Shown: one piece after another, positions 1-9,205 of the stretch | Position numbering within the stretch: position 1 is the stretch's first letter | How the letters are laid out: each line of letters starts with the position of its first letter | Assembly (NCBI GenBank): GCA_021648365.1 | Contig: JAKISY010000008.1 | Location: 16,108 to 80,107, forward strand | Length of the DNA stretch: 64,000 nt | From: Verrucomicrobiales bacterium | Lineage (GTDB): Bacteria > Verrucomicrobiota > Verrucomicrobiia > Verrucomicrobiales > DEV007 | Direction of reading: 5' to 3' | The notes under the pieces: model-generated | Seen by the model: the letters and a program-made list of their open reading frames with translations, nothing else | Told to the model about the DNA's origin: nothing | The model's database searches: none | Position numbers and translations under genes: made by a program

Positions 1-2115
1 GTCGTAGTGTTTGAGCAGTAGGCTGCTTTGGCCGAGAAAGTTCCATACTTCGGGGCGGGTTTGTTCGGGAGTGGCGGGGGTGCTGGCGAGTTCCAAATAG
101 CGTGAGGCGAGTTGGAACTGTTTGTCTTCGAAGAGCTTGATGCCGAGGTAGGTGAAAACGGGAGCTGGGATGCTCAGCTTACGTGTGGTTGAGAGGAAGG
201 CTTCGCATTCTGCGGTGAGCATCTTGAGATCCTCTAGTTGGTAGCTGGCGAGAATGATGCGACGAGTTGCCACTTCGTAGTAGGTTTTTTCATCAATCTG
301 ACGGGCTCGGTTGAGAAAAGGAATGGCTTCGCTGTATTTTTTTTGCTGAATATAACCACTGCCGATCCAAAAATTGGCTTCTGCTATCGCGCTGGTTTCA
401 GGGAAACGATCGAGTAGCTTTAGAAAGGCAGCGATCATGGCAGGGGTGTCTTTTAGCGATAACTGGATGATGGCGATTTGTTGTAATGCAAATTCGAGTT
501 CTTTGGATTGCGGGTATTTTTCTGCTAGGTGTTTATAGTCTCTCAAAGCTCTTTTGGGGTCTTTGGTATTTTGATAAGTGCTGGCTCGTTTAGCAAGCGC
601 AGAGGATGCGAGCGGGTCGTCGGGATAAAGTTTGAGGAATTCGCTGAGCGTGGTGATGCCCTCTTCCACTTGTTTGCCTTCGATCTGGGACCAGCCAAGT
701 TTATATAGGCGAGCGATGTGGTGTTCTTTGGGGATGTTATCAGGCCGGATCTCAGCGTAGGCCTTAGCTGCTTCTTCGTAGTGGTTCTGTTCGAAATCCC
801 ACTCGGCTTTCATCAGTAATGCGAGGTCGATGTATTTGGAGTCCGGGGCGATCTTCTTCTGTTGTTCGACATAGCGAGTAACTAGAACTGGCAGACCGCC
901 ATTTTTGAGCGAGTGCAGGCATTGCAAGTGGCGATAGCCGGCTTCGATGCCTTCGCTGCGTTCGCGGTAGTTGCGCTCTACAATGGCGTAAATTTTAGCT
1001 GCCATTTTGAGTTGTTTGGTCAGGCGGTAGGAGTGCGCTACTAATAGTAACATCTGTGCACGACTGTCAGCGGGTGCGTCGTAGATGCCTCGGTTGTAGG
1101 TTTGGATGACGCCTTCGTAGTCGCCAGCGGCGAACTGATTAAAAACAAGTCCGATCTGAGCGAGGGCTTTCCAAGTTTTGCTGGATTCATTTTGCAGCAC
1201 TTGCTTGAGCATTTGGTTGCTCACTTCTGCTTTACCGAGCTTGGCGGCGAGCAGTCCTCCGCGAGCGTAAGCCTCTTCGAGGCGCGCCGGATCCTTGCTG
1301 TGGGCAATGATGCCTTGGAAGGAGAGCAGGGCATTGGCATGGTCTTCGTTTTTGACGTAGATACTAGCGATCGAGCTACGTGCCGCTTCGGCAAAAGGGT
1401 TTTTTTGGTCTTTGTCTTGAGTGCTCAATACTTTTTGGTAGAGCGGTAGGGCTTGTTGAGATTTCCCCGTGAGTTGCAGACTGCGGGCGCGGAAATAGAG
1501 GGATTGCAGTTCGAGTTTGGGATTATCGATGTGAGCTTGCGCTACTTCAAAATGGGGGATTGCTTTGAGGTAATTTTTTTGATTGAAATATAACGTGGCG
1601 AGGCGGAAGGCGGCTGAGCCAGCGTAAACTCCCGTGGGGTAATTTTTGACCAAACTTTCGTAGGCTTGTTTGGCTTGTGGGATTTGAGTGAGGCGTAGGT
1701 AACATTCTCCTAAGCGGAAAAAGGCACTGACCGCATTGGGGCTTTGCGGGTGGTTTTTGAGAAAAAGTTCGTATTGGCGGATGGCGATGGCGTATTGCTT
1801 GTGGCTGTAGAGCAAGTTGGCGTAATTCAAATCATCTTCGATCACTCTGGCTTTGCCATTTTTGTCGATCAGTTCGGGGTCGAGCACGATGGGCGTCGCC
1901 TTGATCACCATGCCCTTTTTGGAGCTGCTAGGCGTGACCGGTGTCGCTTTGCCTGCTGAGACGGGAGTTGCTTTGACCGCAGCACCGATAGGTCGTGCGA
2001 TGGCTGGTTTGCCTTGACTTTTTTGCGCAAAAATCAACCCTGTGTGGGTTATCACGGTAGCCAGCGTGAGGCACAGCAAGAGTTTGCTTAGGGAGTTGGG
2101 AATAAAAGAAATCAT
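1..2115 (-). CDS. Exported TPR-repeat protein, C-terminus off window
   Basis: The frame is open from an ATG at 2115 to the window edge (705 codons) with no stop, so the C-terminus is missing. The N-terminus has a hydrophobic signal-like stretch (about residues 9-31) followed by a Thr/Pro/Lys-rich linker. From about residue 85 onward the protein is a run of helical tetratricopeptide-type repeats with the usual Gly/Ala/Tyr/Pro spacing, as in YbgF/BamD-like outer-membrane lipoprotein partners. The start codon overlaps the exbD stop as ATGA, so it is translationally coupled to exbB-exbD. A periplasmic TPR scaffold working with the ExbB/ExbD motor is a reasonable inference from position; no enzyme domain is visible. 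The fold is clear, the role is not. Confidence 0.85.
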   Translation of the reverse strand, partial: MISFIPNSLSKLLLCLTLATVITHTGLIFAQKSQGKPAIARPIGAAVKATPVSAGKATPVTPSSSKKGMVIKATPIVLDPELIDKNGKARVIEDDLNYANLLYSHKQYAIAIRQYELFLKNHPQSPNAVSAFFRLGECYLRLTQIPQAKQAYESLVKNYPTGVYAGSAAFRLATLYFNQKNYLKAIPHFEVAQAHIDNPKLELQSLYFRARSLQLTGKSQQALPLYQKVLSTQDKDQKNPFAEAARSSIASIYVKNEDHANALLSFQGIIAHSKDPARLEEAYARGGLLAAKLGKAEVSNQMLKQVLQNESSKTWKALAQIGLVFNQFAAGDYEGVIQTYNRGIYDAPADSRAQMLLLVAHSYRLTKQLKMAAKIYAIVERNYRERSEGIEAGYRHLQCLHSLKNGGLPVLVTRYVEQQKKIAPDSKYIDLALLMKAEWDFEQNHYEEAAKAYAEIRPDNIPKEHHIARLYKLGWSQIEGKQVEEGITTLSEFLKLYPDDPLASSALAKRASTYQNTKDPKRALRDYKHLAEKYPQSKELEFALQQIAIIQLSLKDTPAMIAAFLKLLDRFPETSAIAEANFWIGSGYIQQKKYSEAIPFLNRARQIDEKTYYEVATRRIILASYQLEDLKMLTAECEAFLSTTRKLSIPAPVFTYLGIKLFEDKQFQLASRYLELASTPATPEQTRPEVWNFLGQSSLLLKHYD

Positions 2116-2561
2116 GGCGCCTTGCCGGATTTTTTTGTGATTGGAGTTTCTTGGGGTTTGGTGGTGGCGAAAGCGATATTCCAGATGTTAGCTTTTTTGC
2201 ACACATCGAGGATGTTGATGATGTGCTGAAAGCTGGCTTTGCTGTCACCGCGTAGGATCACAGCTTGGTCGGGGTATTCGTCGGAGATGGCATGCAGGCG
2301 AACGAGAAGATCGGCTTCGGTGACGACGGCCCCATTCACCACGATCAGCCCATCTTTGTCGACATTGACGATGATCTCTCCGACTTGACGCTCTGGGTCG
2401 GCGCCTTCTTCAGCTGCCGGCACGGAGACATCGACGTTGCGCTCTTGTTGCGCGGAGTTCCAAGTGACGATGAAGAAGATGAGCAATAGAAAGACCACAT
2501 CGATCATCGGTGCGAGTTCCATTTCCGCTTCTTGCGGTGTGCTGTAGTCCCGAAAGTTCAT
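2112..2561 (-). CDS. exbD: ExbD/TolR-family proton-channel subunit
   Basis: A 149-aa protein with a short cytoplasmic head, one transmembrane helix (about residues 18-36) and a periplasmic domain, the standard ExbD/TolR layout and length. The helix contains the family's single membrane-buried acid, Asp21, which carries protons in known ExbD/TolR proteins. It lies 44 bp downstream of exbB and overlaps the start of the TPR gene by 4 bp, so the three are probably one transcript. No TonB or energised receptor is visible in the window, so whether it powers uptake (Ton-like) or envelope maintenance (Tol-like) cannot be decided. Confidence 0.93.
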   Translation of the reverse strand: MNFRDYSTPQEAEMELAPMIDVVFLLLIFFIVTWNSAQQERNVDVSVPAAEEGADPERQVGEIIVNVDKDGLIVVNGAVVTEADLLVRLHAISDEYPDQAVILRGDSKASFQHIINILDVCKKANIWNIAFATTKPQETPITKKSGKAP

Positions 2562-2605
2562 CGTGTCAGGAAAGGAGAGTCAGTGTGGATAAATAAGACT
2601 AGAGA

Positions 2606-3511
2606 TTAAAGGCTGCGTGGTTCGTGAGAGCCGCCGTAGTCACCAGCTTCGGCATCGCGCTCACTGCGGCGTGCGGAAGCGCGGTAGTTGGCGCGTTTGT
2701 ATTGGGCTGCTAGCAGCGCCATGATGTGAGTCGCGGCGGCTTCCATTTCGGCGATGAGTTTTTGAACTTTACCGCGAAAGATGGAGTAAAAGATCATCGA
2801 AGGGATGCCGATCACCAGTCCCGTGGCGGTGGTGATCAGTGCTTGAGACACACCAGGGGCGAGTTCCATCTGTTGCACGCCGACACCGATGTTGTTGAAG
2901 GCTTTGATCATACCGATGACTGTGCCGAGCAGTCCTACCATCGGAGCGATTTTACCGATATCGGCGAGGTAGATGATACGTTGGTTGAGGATGCTGGCTT
3001 GGCGCGAGCCTTCGGCTTCGGTGACTTCGCGAACTTCGTCGAAACTGGCGGTGGGGTTTTTGGTGGCAAAATCGAGGGCTTTGTGGACGATGCGAGCGAT
3101 GCATTCGTTTTCGCGATTACAGACGGCGATCAGACCGAGGTAGTCTTGTTTGCGAATGAGAGCATCGGCAGCATTCATGAATTTGTCGCTGACCACAGTG
3201 CCTTGACGGATGGTGAAAAAATAGAAAATGATCAACAGCAAAGCGACAAAAGACAAAATCGCGAGCGGTATCATCACTAGCGCGCCACCTTTCATCAAGA
3301 TATCGAGAAAGGTCTCGGTGGCAGCCACCGCAGCGGGGTCAGCTGCGGCTTCAATAGGGCTCGCAGCGGCTGGAGCAGCAACCGTAGCTGGGTTCGCCGT
3401 AGCGGTAGCTGCAGGAGTAGCTGATTGAGCAAAAACATAAGCCGCGCCGCAGACAAAGAGCAGCAGGCAAGTCAGCAAAAATGGATGTAAAAAAGACCTC
3501 AGTCGATACAT
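2606..3511 (-). CDS. exbB: ExbB/TolQ/MotA proton-channel protein with exported N-terminus
   Basis: A 301-aa inner-membrane proton channel partner of ExbD. The C-terminal 220 residues carry the three transmembrane helices of the MotA/TolQ/ExbB domain (about 68-95, 180-205 and 225-245), with the conserved Gly-Leu-Leu-Gly-Thr-Val run near the second helix. Ahead of it lies an N-terminal extension of about 65 residues with a signal-like segment and an Ala/Pro/Thr-rich linker, which enteric TolQ lacks. First gene of the exbB-exbD-TPR unit. The ATG at 3511 is the natural start because the signal-like segment begins there. Confidence 0.92.
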   Translation of the reverse strand: MYRLRSFLHPFLLTCLLLFVCGAAYVFAQSATPAATATANPATVAAPAAASPIEAAADPAAVAATETFLDILMKGGALVMIPLAILSFVALLLIIFYFFTIRQGTVVSDKFMNAADALIRKQDYLGLIAVCNRENECIARIVHKALDFATKNPTASFDEVREVTEAEGSRQASILNQRIIYLADIGKIAPMVGLLGTVIGMIKAFNNIGVGVQQMELAPGVSQALITTATGLVIGIPSMIFYSIFRGKVQKLIAEMEAAATHIMALLAAQYKRANYRASARRSERDAEAGDYGGSHEPRSL

Positions 3512-3721
3512 AGTGGTAGTTGGTGGGCTAGGACTTAGCTTTGCGGAAGCAAAACTCGACGCTATTCTACAGGAATCAGCGGTGGTTGCAATAGCAGAAG
3601 GCGGAAGAACGTGAGTTTAGCAAGGGTGTGGAAGAGGGCGTGGGCGGGCAAGTGCTGGCAGTTATGACTTATGTGATATTGCCACGTTATGTAAAGGGGT
3701 GTTGAGCTTGCCTTCGTCAAG

Positions 3722-5407
3722 CTAGCCGACAGCTTTTAAGGGCGGAGATTCATCGGGTTTTTGATCCTGCTTGCTTTTAGAGGATTTGCGCTTTTTACGA
3801 GCAGCCTTGTCTTCTTCTGCTGCGCCTTTGTCTTTTTGAGCATCGTCCTGTTTGGGATAAGCGATGCGGTTGTGCATCATGCTTCGCAAAGTTGTCGCGA
3901 AGCTTTTTTTGATCAATGCGATGTCATGTAAAGTCAGTTCGCATTCATCGAGTTGGTTTTCGCGCAGGCGGCTGTCGGTGATTTCTTCGATCAGTTGCTC
4001 GATTCGCTGGGGCGTGGGTTTGACCAAACTGCGCGAAGCGCTTTCCACCGCATCGGCGAGACTAATGATGGCGCCTTCTTTACTGCGCGGCCGAGGGCCA
4101 GGGTAGCGGAAACCCGATTCGCTGACCTCTGGCACATCTTCTTCGCGAGCTTTTTCATCGCGCACTTGTTGCTCCATTTTTTCTTTGCGTTTGAGGGCAC
4201 GATGATAAAAATAATAAATCAAGGATGTGCCGTGATGCTCACGAATGATGTCGATGATTTCGGTATTTAAGTGATGTTTTAATGCCAAATCCACTCCGTC
4301 TTTCACATGTGCCATGATCACTAGCGCACTCATGGTGGGCGTAAGTTCGTCATGCGGGTTGTGAATGCCGTCACTGTTCTCGATGAAATAGCTGGGTTTA
4401 TTTAGTTTGCCGATATCGTGAAAATAGGAGCAAGCCCGACATTTGGTGCCATTAGCCCCGACCGTTTCGGCTGCTGCTTCACTGAGATTGGCTAGCACCA
4501 AACAATGGTGATAAGTCCCTGGCGCCTCAAGTGTCATCCGCTTCATCAGAGGGTGATTCAGATCTGCCATTTCTAGCCATGAGAGCGCTGTGGTGATGCC
4601 AAAGGCGCTCTCAAGCACTGGCAAGATGCCGCCCACCACCATGGCTGTGAGTATGCCGACAAATACCGCAGTGAGGCACTGCATGCCGATGAGGTTCCAC
4701 TCGAGCCCGCTGGAGAAGTCGAACAAGGGAATCATACCCATAAAACAGGCGAGCAAAGCATTGATCAAACCTACAAAAAGACCTGCGCGCACTAGGCGAC
4801 TGCGGCGGCGCATGTTGTGGGTGAAATAGACCGCTGCAAAACCACTGACTAGACTGAAAATCAAAAACTCAAAGGCGGAGTGGTCAACGATCAGCAAGCT
4901 GCCTAGCAGGCTCGCGTAGAGTGCCGCCATGGTGCCGTGATTGCGCCCGAGCAGCAGAGACATGATCATAGGCGCAAAGGCGCATGGAGCCATGAGGAAG
5001 ACGTATTCAGGTCCTAGCGCAAAGGATTGCACCAAATACAAGGACAGCTCGATGAGCAGTAGATGGATGCCAATGGCGACCAGCATCATCAAGACTCTGG
5101 AATTACGGGCGAAGCTTTGTGGTAAATTGATGTAGAACTGCACCGACATGGTGAGCGTGATCAAAGTTACAACCAGCGCAATCTGGGCGCTGGAGGAAAA
5201 AAGTCGGCTCGCTTCCGTAACGCTATCAACACCGTAGATCACCAGGCTGGATATCCCTACGGCAAATAGGAAAAACAGGCAAAACCGCACCACATGCCCT
5301 TCGGCAAGAGCATAGCGCAAGGCATCTTCCTTCTGAGTGCGGCGCTTGAGACCGCTAGAGAAGCCTTGTTGTTTGAGGCGTGAGTTGGAAAACAGCCGAT
5401 TAAGCAT
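3722..5407 (-). CDS. Membrane HD-domain phosphohydrolase (PgpH-like, 7TM-HD)
   Basis: A 561-aa integral membrane protein with about seven to eight hydrophobic segments between residues 38 and 270, followed by a cytoplasmic HD domain. The metal-binding HD pair is His330-Asp331 within a His-Asp-Ile-Gly-Lys motif, with a second His pair at 391-392. The architecture matches the cytoplasmic half of 7TM receptors with HD hydrolase (PgpH), which degrade cyclic di-AMP in Firmicutes. The large extracellular sensor domain of those proteins is absent, since the chain starts almost directly with membrane helices. The C-terminus is a charged Lys/Glu/Asp-rich tail. The substrate is inferred from family only. 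It stands alone, about 250 bp downstream of ssb. Confidence 0.85.
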   Translation of the reverse strand: MLNRLFSNSRLKQQGFSSGLKRRTQKEDALRYALAEGHVVRFCLFFLFAVGISSLVIYGVDSVTEASRLFSSSAQIALVVTLITLTMSVQFYINLPQSFARNSRVLMMLVAIGIHLLLIELSLYLVQSFALGPEYVFLMAPCAFAPMIMSLLLGRNHGTMAALYASLLGSLLIVDHSAFEFLIFSLVSGFAAVYFTHNMRRRSRLVRAGLFVGLINALLACFMGMIPLFDFSSGLEWNLIGMQCLTAVFVGILTAMVVGGILPVLESAFGITTALSWLEMADLNHPLMKRMTLEAPGTYHHCLVLANLSEAAAETVGANGTKCRACSYFHDIGKLNKPSYFIENSDGIHNPHDELTPTMSALVIMAHVKDGVDLALKHHLNTEIIDIIREHHGTSLIYYFYHRALKRKEKMEQQVRDEKAREEDVPEVSESGFRYPGPRPRSKEGAIISLADAVESASRSLVKPTPQRIEQLIEEITDSRLRENQLDECELTLHDIALIKKSFATTLRSMMHNRIAYPKQDDAQKDKGAAEEDKAARKKRKSSKSKQDQKPDESPPLKAVG

Positions 5408-5612
5408 GGGTTTCAGTGGTTTGAAACGAGTTAAGGCGAAGGGGCAAAGGGGGGGCTTTTGATCTGAAAAACAGAAGTATTTCGATATTAGCCTTTTTCA
5501 GAACAAAAGGGAAGCAAGAAGCTTGTTAGTTTTGCTTCGCGTGCTGATATATAGCTGCAACCCACCGGGCGCCATTATTATGAGGATAATAGCTAAAACG
5601 AAAGTAGAGTTA

Positions 5613-5636
5613 GCGCAAATGAGGGCTCATTTGCGC
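5613..5636 (-). terminator. Perfect 11-bp hairpin downstream of ssb
   Basis: The arms 5613-5623 and 5626-5636 are perfectly complementary with a 2-nt centre, 21 bp after the ssb stop. No U-tract follows in the direction of ssb transcription, so it may be an RNA 3'-end stabiliser or a Rho-assisted stop rather than a classical intrinsic terminator. Confidence 0.45.
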
Positions 5637-5656
5637 CGTGATGATCGGACAAACCA

Positions 5657-6223
5657 CTAAAAGGGGATGTCGTCCTCTTCCATCTCAGCTGCAGGAGCTG
5701 GAGCTGGAGTTGGTGCAGGAGCTGGTGCAGCACCGCCACCGTCACCGCCATTATTGCTTGGTGGAGCATCGTAGCCACCACTGCTGGGTTGACCGCCGCT
5801 ATCTTGCTGCCCACCTCCGCCCTGCTGATATCCGCCGCCGCCGCTAGGTTGCCCACCACTCTGATAGCCGCCGCCGCCGCCATTGTCATCACGACCACCG
5901 AGGAACTGGAAATTTTCTCCCACCACCTTCAGTTTGCTGCGTTTTTGACCAGTGGTTTTGTCATCCCAGGTATCCAGCTGCATACGGCCCTCCACATACA
6001 GTGGGCGGCCTTTTTTCATATACTGACCCAGCGTCTCAGCCTGACGTCCCCAAAAGGTGATGTCGACAAAAGTCGTCTCTTCCCTCTTTTCACCACCATC
6101 CGTGGTATAATTACGATTGATCGCCAACCCCAGATCGGTCACTGCGGTGCCTTTTGGGGTATAGCGGACTTCGGGATCTCGGGTGAGATTCCCCATCAAC
6201 ATAACTTTGTTCAGACTTGCCAT
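5657..6223 (-). CDS. ssb: Single-stranded DNA-binding protein
   Basis: A 188-aa SSB. Residues 1-105 form the OB-fold, opening with the typical Met-Ala-Ser-Leu-Asn-Lys-Val and Gly-Asn-Leu-Thr-Arg-Asp-Pro motifs. A Gly/Gln/Ser-rich low-complexity linker follows, then an Ala/Pro stretch and the acidic tip Asp-Asp-Ile-Pro-Phe that recruits partner proteins in known SSBs. It binds ssDNA as a tetramer during replication and repair. Last gene of the group rplY-pth-rpsF-ssb, 77 bp after rpsF. The usual partner rpsR is not adjacent. Confidence 0.97.
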   Translation of the reverse strand: MASLNKVMLMGNLTRDPEVRYTPKGTAVTDLGLAINRNYTTDGGEKREETTFVDITFWGRQAETLGQYMKKGRPLYVEGRMQLDTWDDKTTGQKRSKLKVVGENFQFLGGRDDNGGGGGYQSGGQPSGGGGYQQGGGGQQDSGGQPSSGGYDAPPSNNGGDGGGAAPAPAPTPAPAPAAEMEEDDIPF

Positions 6224-6300
6224 AATGAAAGATGCTAAGGATTCTTGATTTGCATTGCGATCTTTCTTTTCAAAAAAATCAATCAGGCTAAGCTAGCCGA

Positions 6301-6585
6301 TTATTTTTTCTGGAAATATTGTAAATGAACGTCATTATTGAGGTTCAAAAATTCGCGAATTTTAGGCAAGGCTGCTGGTTCTGCGTTGAACTGAAAATTG
6401 ACATAAAACCCGTGAGCCAGATGGCGCGCGTTGTAGGCAAATTCCTTTTTCCCCAAACGGTCGATTTGTGCCATGGTGGCACCTTCTTCTTCCATTTGTT
6501 TGCTGATGCCGCTGACCATGTCATCGACTCCGTCTTCTTTGCCCTGTGTGTTGAGGACAACAATTCCTTCGTAATTTCTCTTCAT
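6301..6585 (-). CDS. rpsF: 30S ribosomal protein S6
   Basis: A 94-aa protein of standard S6 length, with the opening Arg-Asn-Tyr-Glu-Gly pattern, the Asp-Arg-Leu-Gly-Lys-Lys-Glu-Phe-Ala-Tyr segment, and the Gly-Phe-Tyr-Val-Asn-Phe strand that contacts S18 and 16S rRNA in known ribosomes. Its ATG overlaps the pth stop as ATGA, so it is translationally coupled to pth, with ssb downstream. Confidence 0.96.
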   Translation of the reverse strand: MKRNYEGIVVLNTQGKEDGVDDMVSGISKQMEEEGATMAQIDRLGKKEFAYNARHLAHGFYVNFQFNAEPAALPKIREFLNLNNDVHLQYFQKK

Positions 6586-7301
6586 GATTCCGATATTCCT
6601 TTTTCCTTTGCTAAAATTTCCGTACCAAGCGTCGCCTTTTGATCGACGTGTTTCTTGGCTTGATTTCTTTTTTTCTCCGCTTGCTCATTATAGGCATTCA
6701 TAGCTGCCGTCAAGCCTTGAGAAAGCGCACAGTTGACCGCATCTGCCGCTCGCGCCACCCTTTTTTGTAATTCTTCTGTTTCAGCGGCACTGAATTTACC
6801 CAGCACATAGTTGGATAATTCTCCTGCAACCCCACCTTTTCCTCGATTGATAGTAGAATCGACGTCTCGCCCGATACCAAATTTGAGGCGTGCAAAATCT
6901 TGGGTGCCTAGACTTTGGATAATGGATTTGATGCCATTATGTCCAGCAGCCGATCCTGTCGCCCGCAGCCGCAATCGACCTGGACCGAGATCGAGATCAT
7001 CGTAAACCACCAAGATCTGCTCGGCGGTGAGCTTGTGGAAGCGGCAAAGTGCCGCCACCGCCCGTCCGCTCAGATTCATGAAGGTTTGCGGTTTCAGCAA
7101 AAACACATCACCCATGCGAGCGACTTCAGCTTGCCATTTTTTCTCTTTAGACCAAAAGCCACCACTGCGTTCAGCTAAAAAATCAACGATATCAAAACCT
7201 ACATTGTGGCGAGTATTTTGATACTCTTTGCCAGGATTGCCCAAGCCTACCACCAAGCGAATGGGCTCGGTTGTCTTTCTTGCTGTGTTTCCGCCGCTCA
7301 T
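6582..7301 (-). CDS. pth: Peptidyl-tRNA hydrolase
   Basis: A 239-aa Pth that cleaves peptidyl-tRNA released from stalled ribosomes. After about 15 extra residues it has the Gly-Leu-Gly-Asn-Pro-Gly loop, the catalytic His in Asn-Thr-Arg-His-Asn-Val-Gly-Phe, the Tyr-Asp-Asp-Leu-Asp segment, and Gly-His-Asn-Gly-Ile-Lys-Ser. About 45 residues extend past the usual C-terminus and are Lys/Gln/Ala-rich. It sits just downstream of a strong hairpin that separates it from rplY, and overlaps rpsF by 4 bp. Confidence 0.95.
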   Translation of the reverse strand: MSGGNTARKTTEPIRLVVGLGNPGKEYQNTRHNVGFDIVDFLAERSGGFWSKEKKWQAEVARMGDVFLLKPQTFMNLSGRAVAALCRFHKLTAEQILVVYDDLDLGPGRLRLRATGSAAGHNGIKSIIQSLGTQDFARLKFGIGRDVDSTINRGKGGVAGELSNYVLGKFSAAETEELQKRVARAADAVNCALSQGLTAAMNAYNEQAEKKRNQAKKHVDQKATLGTEILAKEKGISES

Positions 7302-7312
7302 ATCTAAAAAAA

Positions 7313-7339
7313 GACGCGCGCCACAAGTGGTCGCGCGTC
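7313..7339 (-). terminator. Rho-independent terminator after rplY
   Basis: Outer arms 7313-7320 and 7332-7339 pair perfectly (8 bp, GC-rich), with a further 4-bp inner stem at 7321-7324/7327-7330. A run of seven A on the plus strand (7306-7312) is the U-tract for minus-strand transcription, and T-rich sequence on the other side (7341-7347) could make it bidirectional. It lies between rplY and pth. Confidence 0.85.
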
Positions 7340-7383
7340 TGTTTTTTGGAACTTAGCTAAGAGGCTAAGTCCAATCTGGAAAA

Positions 7384-8037
7384 CTAGGAAGCAGCTTCTT
7401 CGCCACCTTCGCTAGCCTCTTGTCCACCTTCAGTAGGTGCTGCCTCACCATCTTCGCCATCGGAAACGGCAGCTCTCGATGCTGCGACCATGGCAACCAC
7501 CACTCCACCGTCCATCGTGACTTCCACTCCGTCTGGGAATGGCAGGTCACTAACGTGTAGCGCTTGATCGAGTTCAAGGTAGGAAATATCCACCACAAGT
7601 TTTTCTGGCAGATCAGCCGGGCGACAATGCACCTCGATGCTGCGCAACAGATGTTCGAGAATACCGCCGGTTTTAACACCTTCAGGCTCTCCTGTTAATT
7701 CGATCGGCAGATGTGCGGATAGAACCTGGTCTTCTTTGACTGCGTGGAAGTCCACGTGAATGACCGCGCCAGTCAAAGGTTTGATTTGCACCTCTTGCAC
7801 CATGGCGAGCTTAGTTTTTTCTTTAGCTCCCTCGATTTCGAGATTGACCAAGAAGTTATCACTGGTGCTGCGTTTGAGCAGATCGCCGAAATCCTTAGAT
7901 TTCAACTGGATAGTGTAATTGTCCTGATCCGCACCATAAATGATCGCTGGAATGATGCCGTCGCGACGCAGCTTTTTAGCTACTCCGGTTCCTGCTTGTT
8001 CGCGTTTCGTCGCTTGTAATGTTTGGTGAGAAGCCAT
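7384..8037 (-). CDS. rplY: 50S ribosomal protein L25/Ctc (TL5 type)
   Basis: A 217-aa protein with the N-terminal 5S-rRNA-binding L25 domain (about 1-95, with the Arg-Arg-Asp-Gly-Ile-Ile-Pro-Ala motif) and the C-terminal TL5/Ctc beta domain (about 100-190). It ends in a very acidic Glu/Gly/Ala tail of about 30 residues. Two-domain Ctc-type L25 is the normal form outside the enterics. It is followed by the hairpin terminator and then pth, a common Prs-L25-Pth order. Confidence 0.95.
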   Translation of the reverse strand: MASHQTLQATKREQAGTGVAKKLRRDGIIPAIIYGADQDNYTIQLKSKDFGDLLKRSTSDNFLVNLEIEGAKEKTKLAMVQEVQIKPLTGAVIHVDFHAVKEDQVLSAHLPIELTGEPEGVKTGGILEHLLRSIEVHCRPADLPEKLVVDISYLELDQALHVSDLPFPDGVEVTMDGGVVVAMVAASRAAVSDGEDGEAAPTEGGQEASEGGEEAAS

Positions 8038-8184
8038 GACTGATCTGTTAAATAATTATGTTCTATTCCTTCTATCGACCAGGCCGATAGAACTGAGATT
8101 CTTTGCTGCGATTTCCGCCCAAACAAAGAAATTTTGGAAATTTACTCCATCTCAATACGAAGGGCGCGAATTATAAGCGCGACC

Positions 8185-9123
8185 CTAGACAATGTCAAAA
8201 AGAGATGTCACCGATTCATCGTGGTGAATTCGGCGAATACCTTCACCAAGTAAAGGTGCGACACTCAGCGAAGTCACCTTTTCCCCTACTGCATAAGGCG
8301 TGGAGTTGGTGCAGAGCAATTCTTCGATCGCTGATTCATTGAGCCTTTTATTGCCCATTTCTCCCAATACAGCATGAGAAACTCCCGCAAAAATGGATTT
8401 CGCCCCTTTTTCCTTCAAGATTTTAGCAGCAGCAGTCAAGGTTCCAGCAGTTTCTGTGATGTCATCTACCAGCAATACGTTGCACCCATCCACATCGCCA
8501 ATCACGTTCATCGCCTCGACTTCCGTCGCGCTGACACGATGTTTGGCGACGATGGCTAATTGTGCACCTAGTGCCTCAGCATAAGCTCTTGCCATTTTCA
8601 CCCCACCCACATCTGGCGATACCACGACCAGATTATCTTTGAGGTTTTTGCTCCTCAAGTGGTTGATCAATACCGGGGCTGCGTAGAGATGATCTACCGG
8701 GATATCAAAAAAGCCTTGGATCTGACCAGCATGTAGATCCATCGTCAATACTCGATCCACTCCTGCTGCCACCAGTAGATTGGCGACCAGTTTGGAGGTG
8801 ATCGGTACCCGAGGTTGGTCTTTGCGATCTTGTCGTGCATAACCGAAAAAGGGCAACACCGCAGTGATCCGGTCGGCACTGGCTCGACGAGCAGCATCCA
8901 CCATGATCAACAACTCCATCAGATTTTGATTGGTTGGTGGGCAAGTGGGCTGAACGAAGAAAATATCGCGCCCGCGGATGTTTTCATTGATCTTAACAAA
9001 AGTCTCGCCGTCGGGGAAGGTATTCACCGTGGCATCGCCCCGAGGTACTCCGAGGTATTTTGCAATCTCATCGACTAAAGTCGGATGAGCCGTTCCGCTG
9101 AATATTTTGAGTTCTGAAGCCAT
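8185..9123 (-). CDS. prs: Ribose-phosphate pyrophosphokinase (PRPP synthase)
   Basis: A 312-aa enzyme making PRPP from ribose 5-phosphate and ATP. Visible motifs are the N-terminal Lys-Ile-Phe-Ser-Gly, Phe-Pro-Asp-Gly-Glu, the catalytic Tyr-Ala-Arg-Gln-Asp-Arg-Lys flexible-loop region, Met-Asp-Leu-His-Ala-Gly-Gln-Ile-Gln-Gly-Phe-Phe, and the PRPP loop Val-Asp-Asp-Ile-Thr-Glu-Thr-Ala-Gly-Thr. The frame is open up to 9222, but the 33 extra residues are basic and unlike the family and overlap gmhA, so I place the start at the ATG at 9123, which gives the standard length. Confidence 0.95.
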   Translation of the reverse strand: MASELKIFSGTAHPTLVDEIAKYLGVPRGDATVNTFPDGETFVKINENIRGRDIFFVQPTCPPTNQNLMELLIMVDAARRASADRITAVLPFFGYARQDRKDQPRVPITSKLVANLLVAAGVDRVLTMDLHAGQIQGFFDIPVDHLYAAPVLINHLRSKNLKDNLVVVSPDVGGVKMARAYAEALGAQLAIVAKHRVSATEVEAMNVIGDVDGCNVLLVDDITETAGTLTAAAKILKEKGAKSIFAGVSHAVLGEMGNKRLNESAIEELLCTNSTPYAVGEKVTSLSVAPLLGEGIRRIHHDESVTSLFDIV

Positions 9124-9205
9124 CGTGTTGGACTGTTCCAGAATGCCAGTAGAAACGCTAGTTAAATTCCTGCGTTTGCGATAATTTTTTCGATGATGCT
9201 TCATT

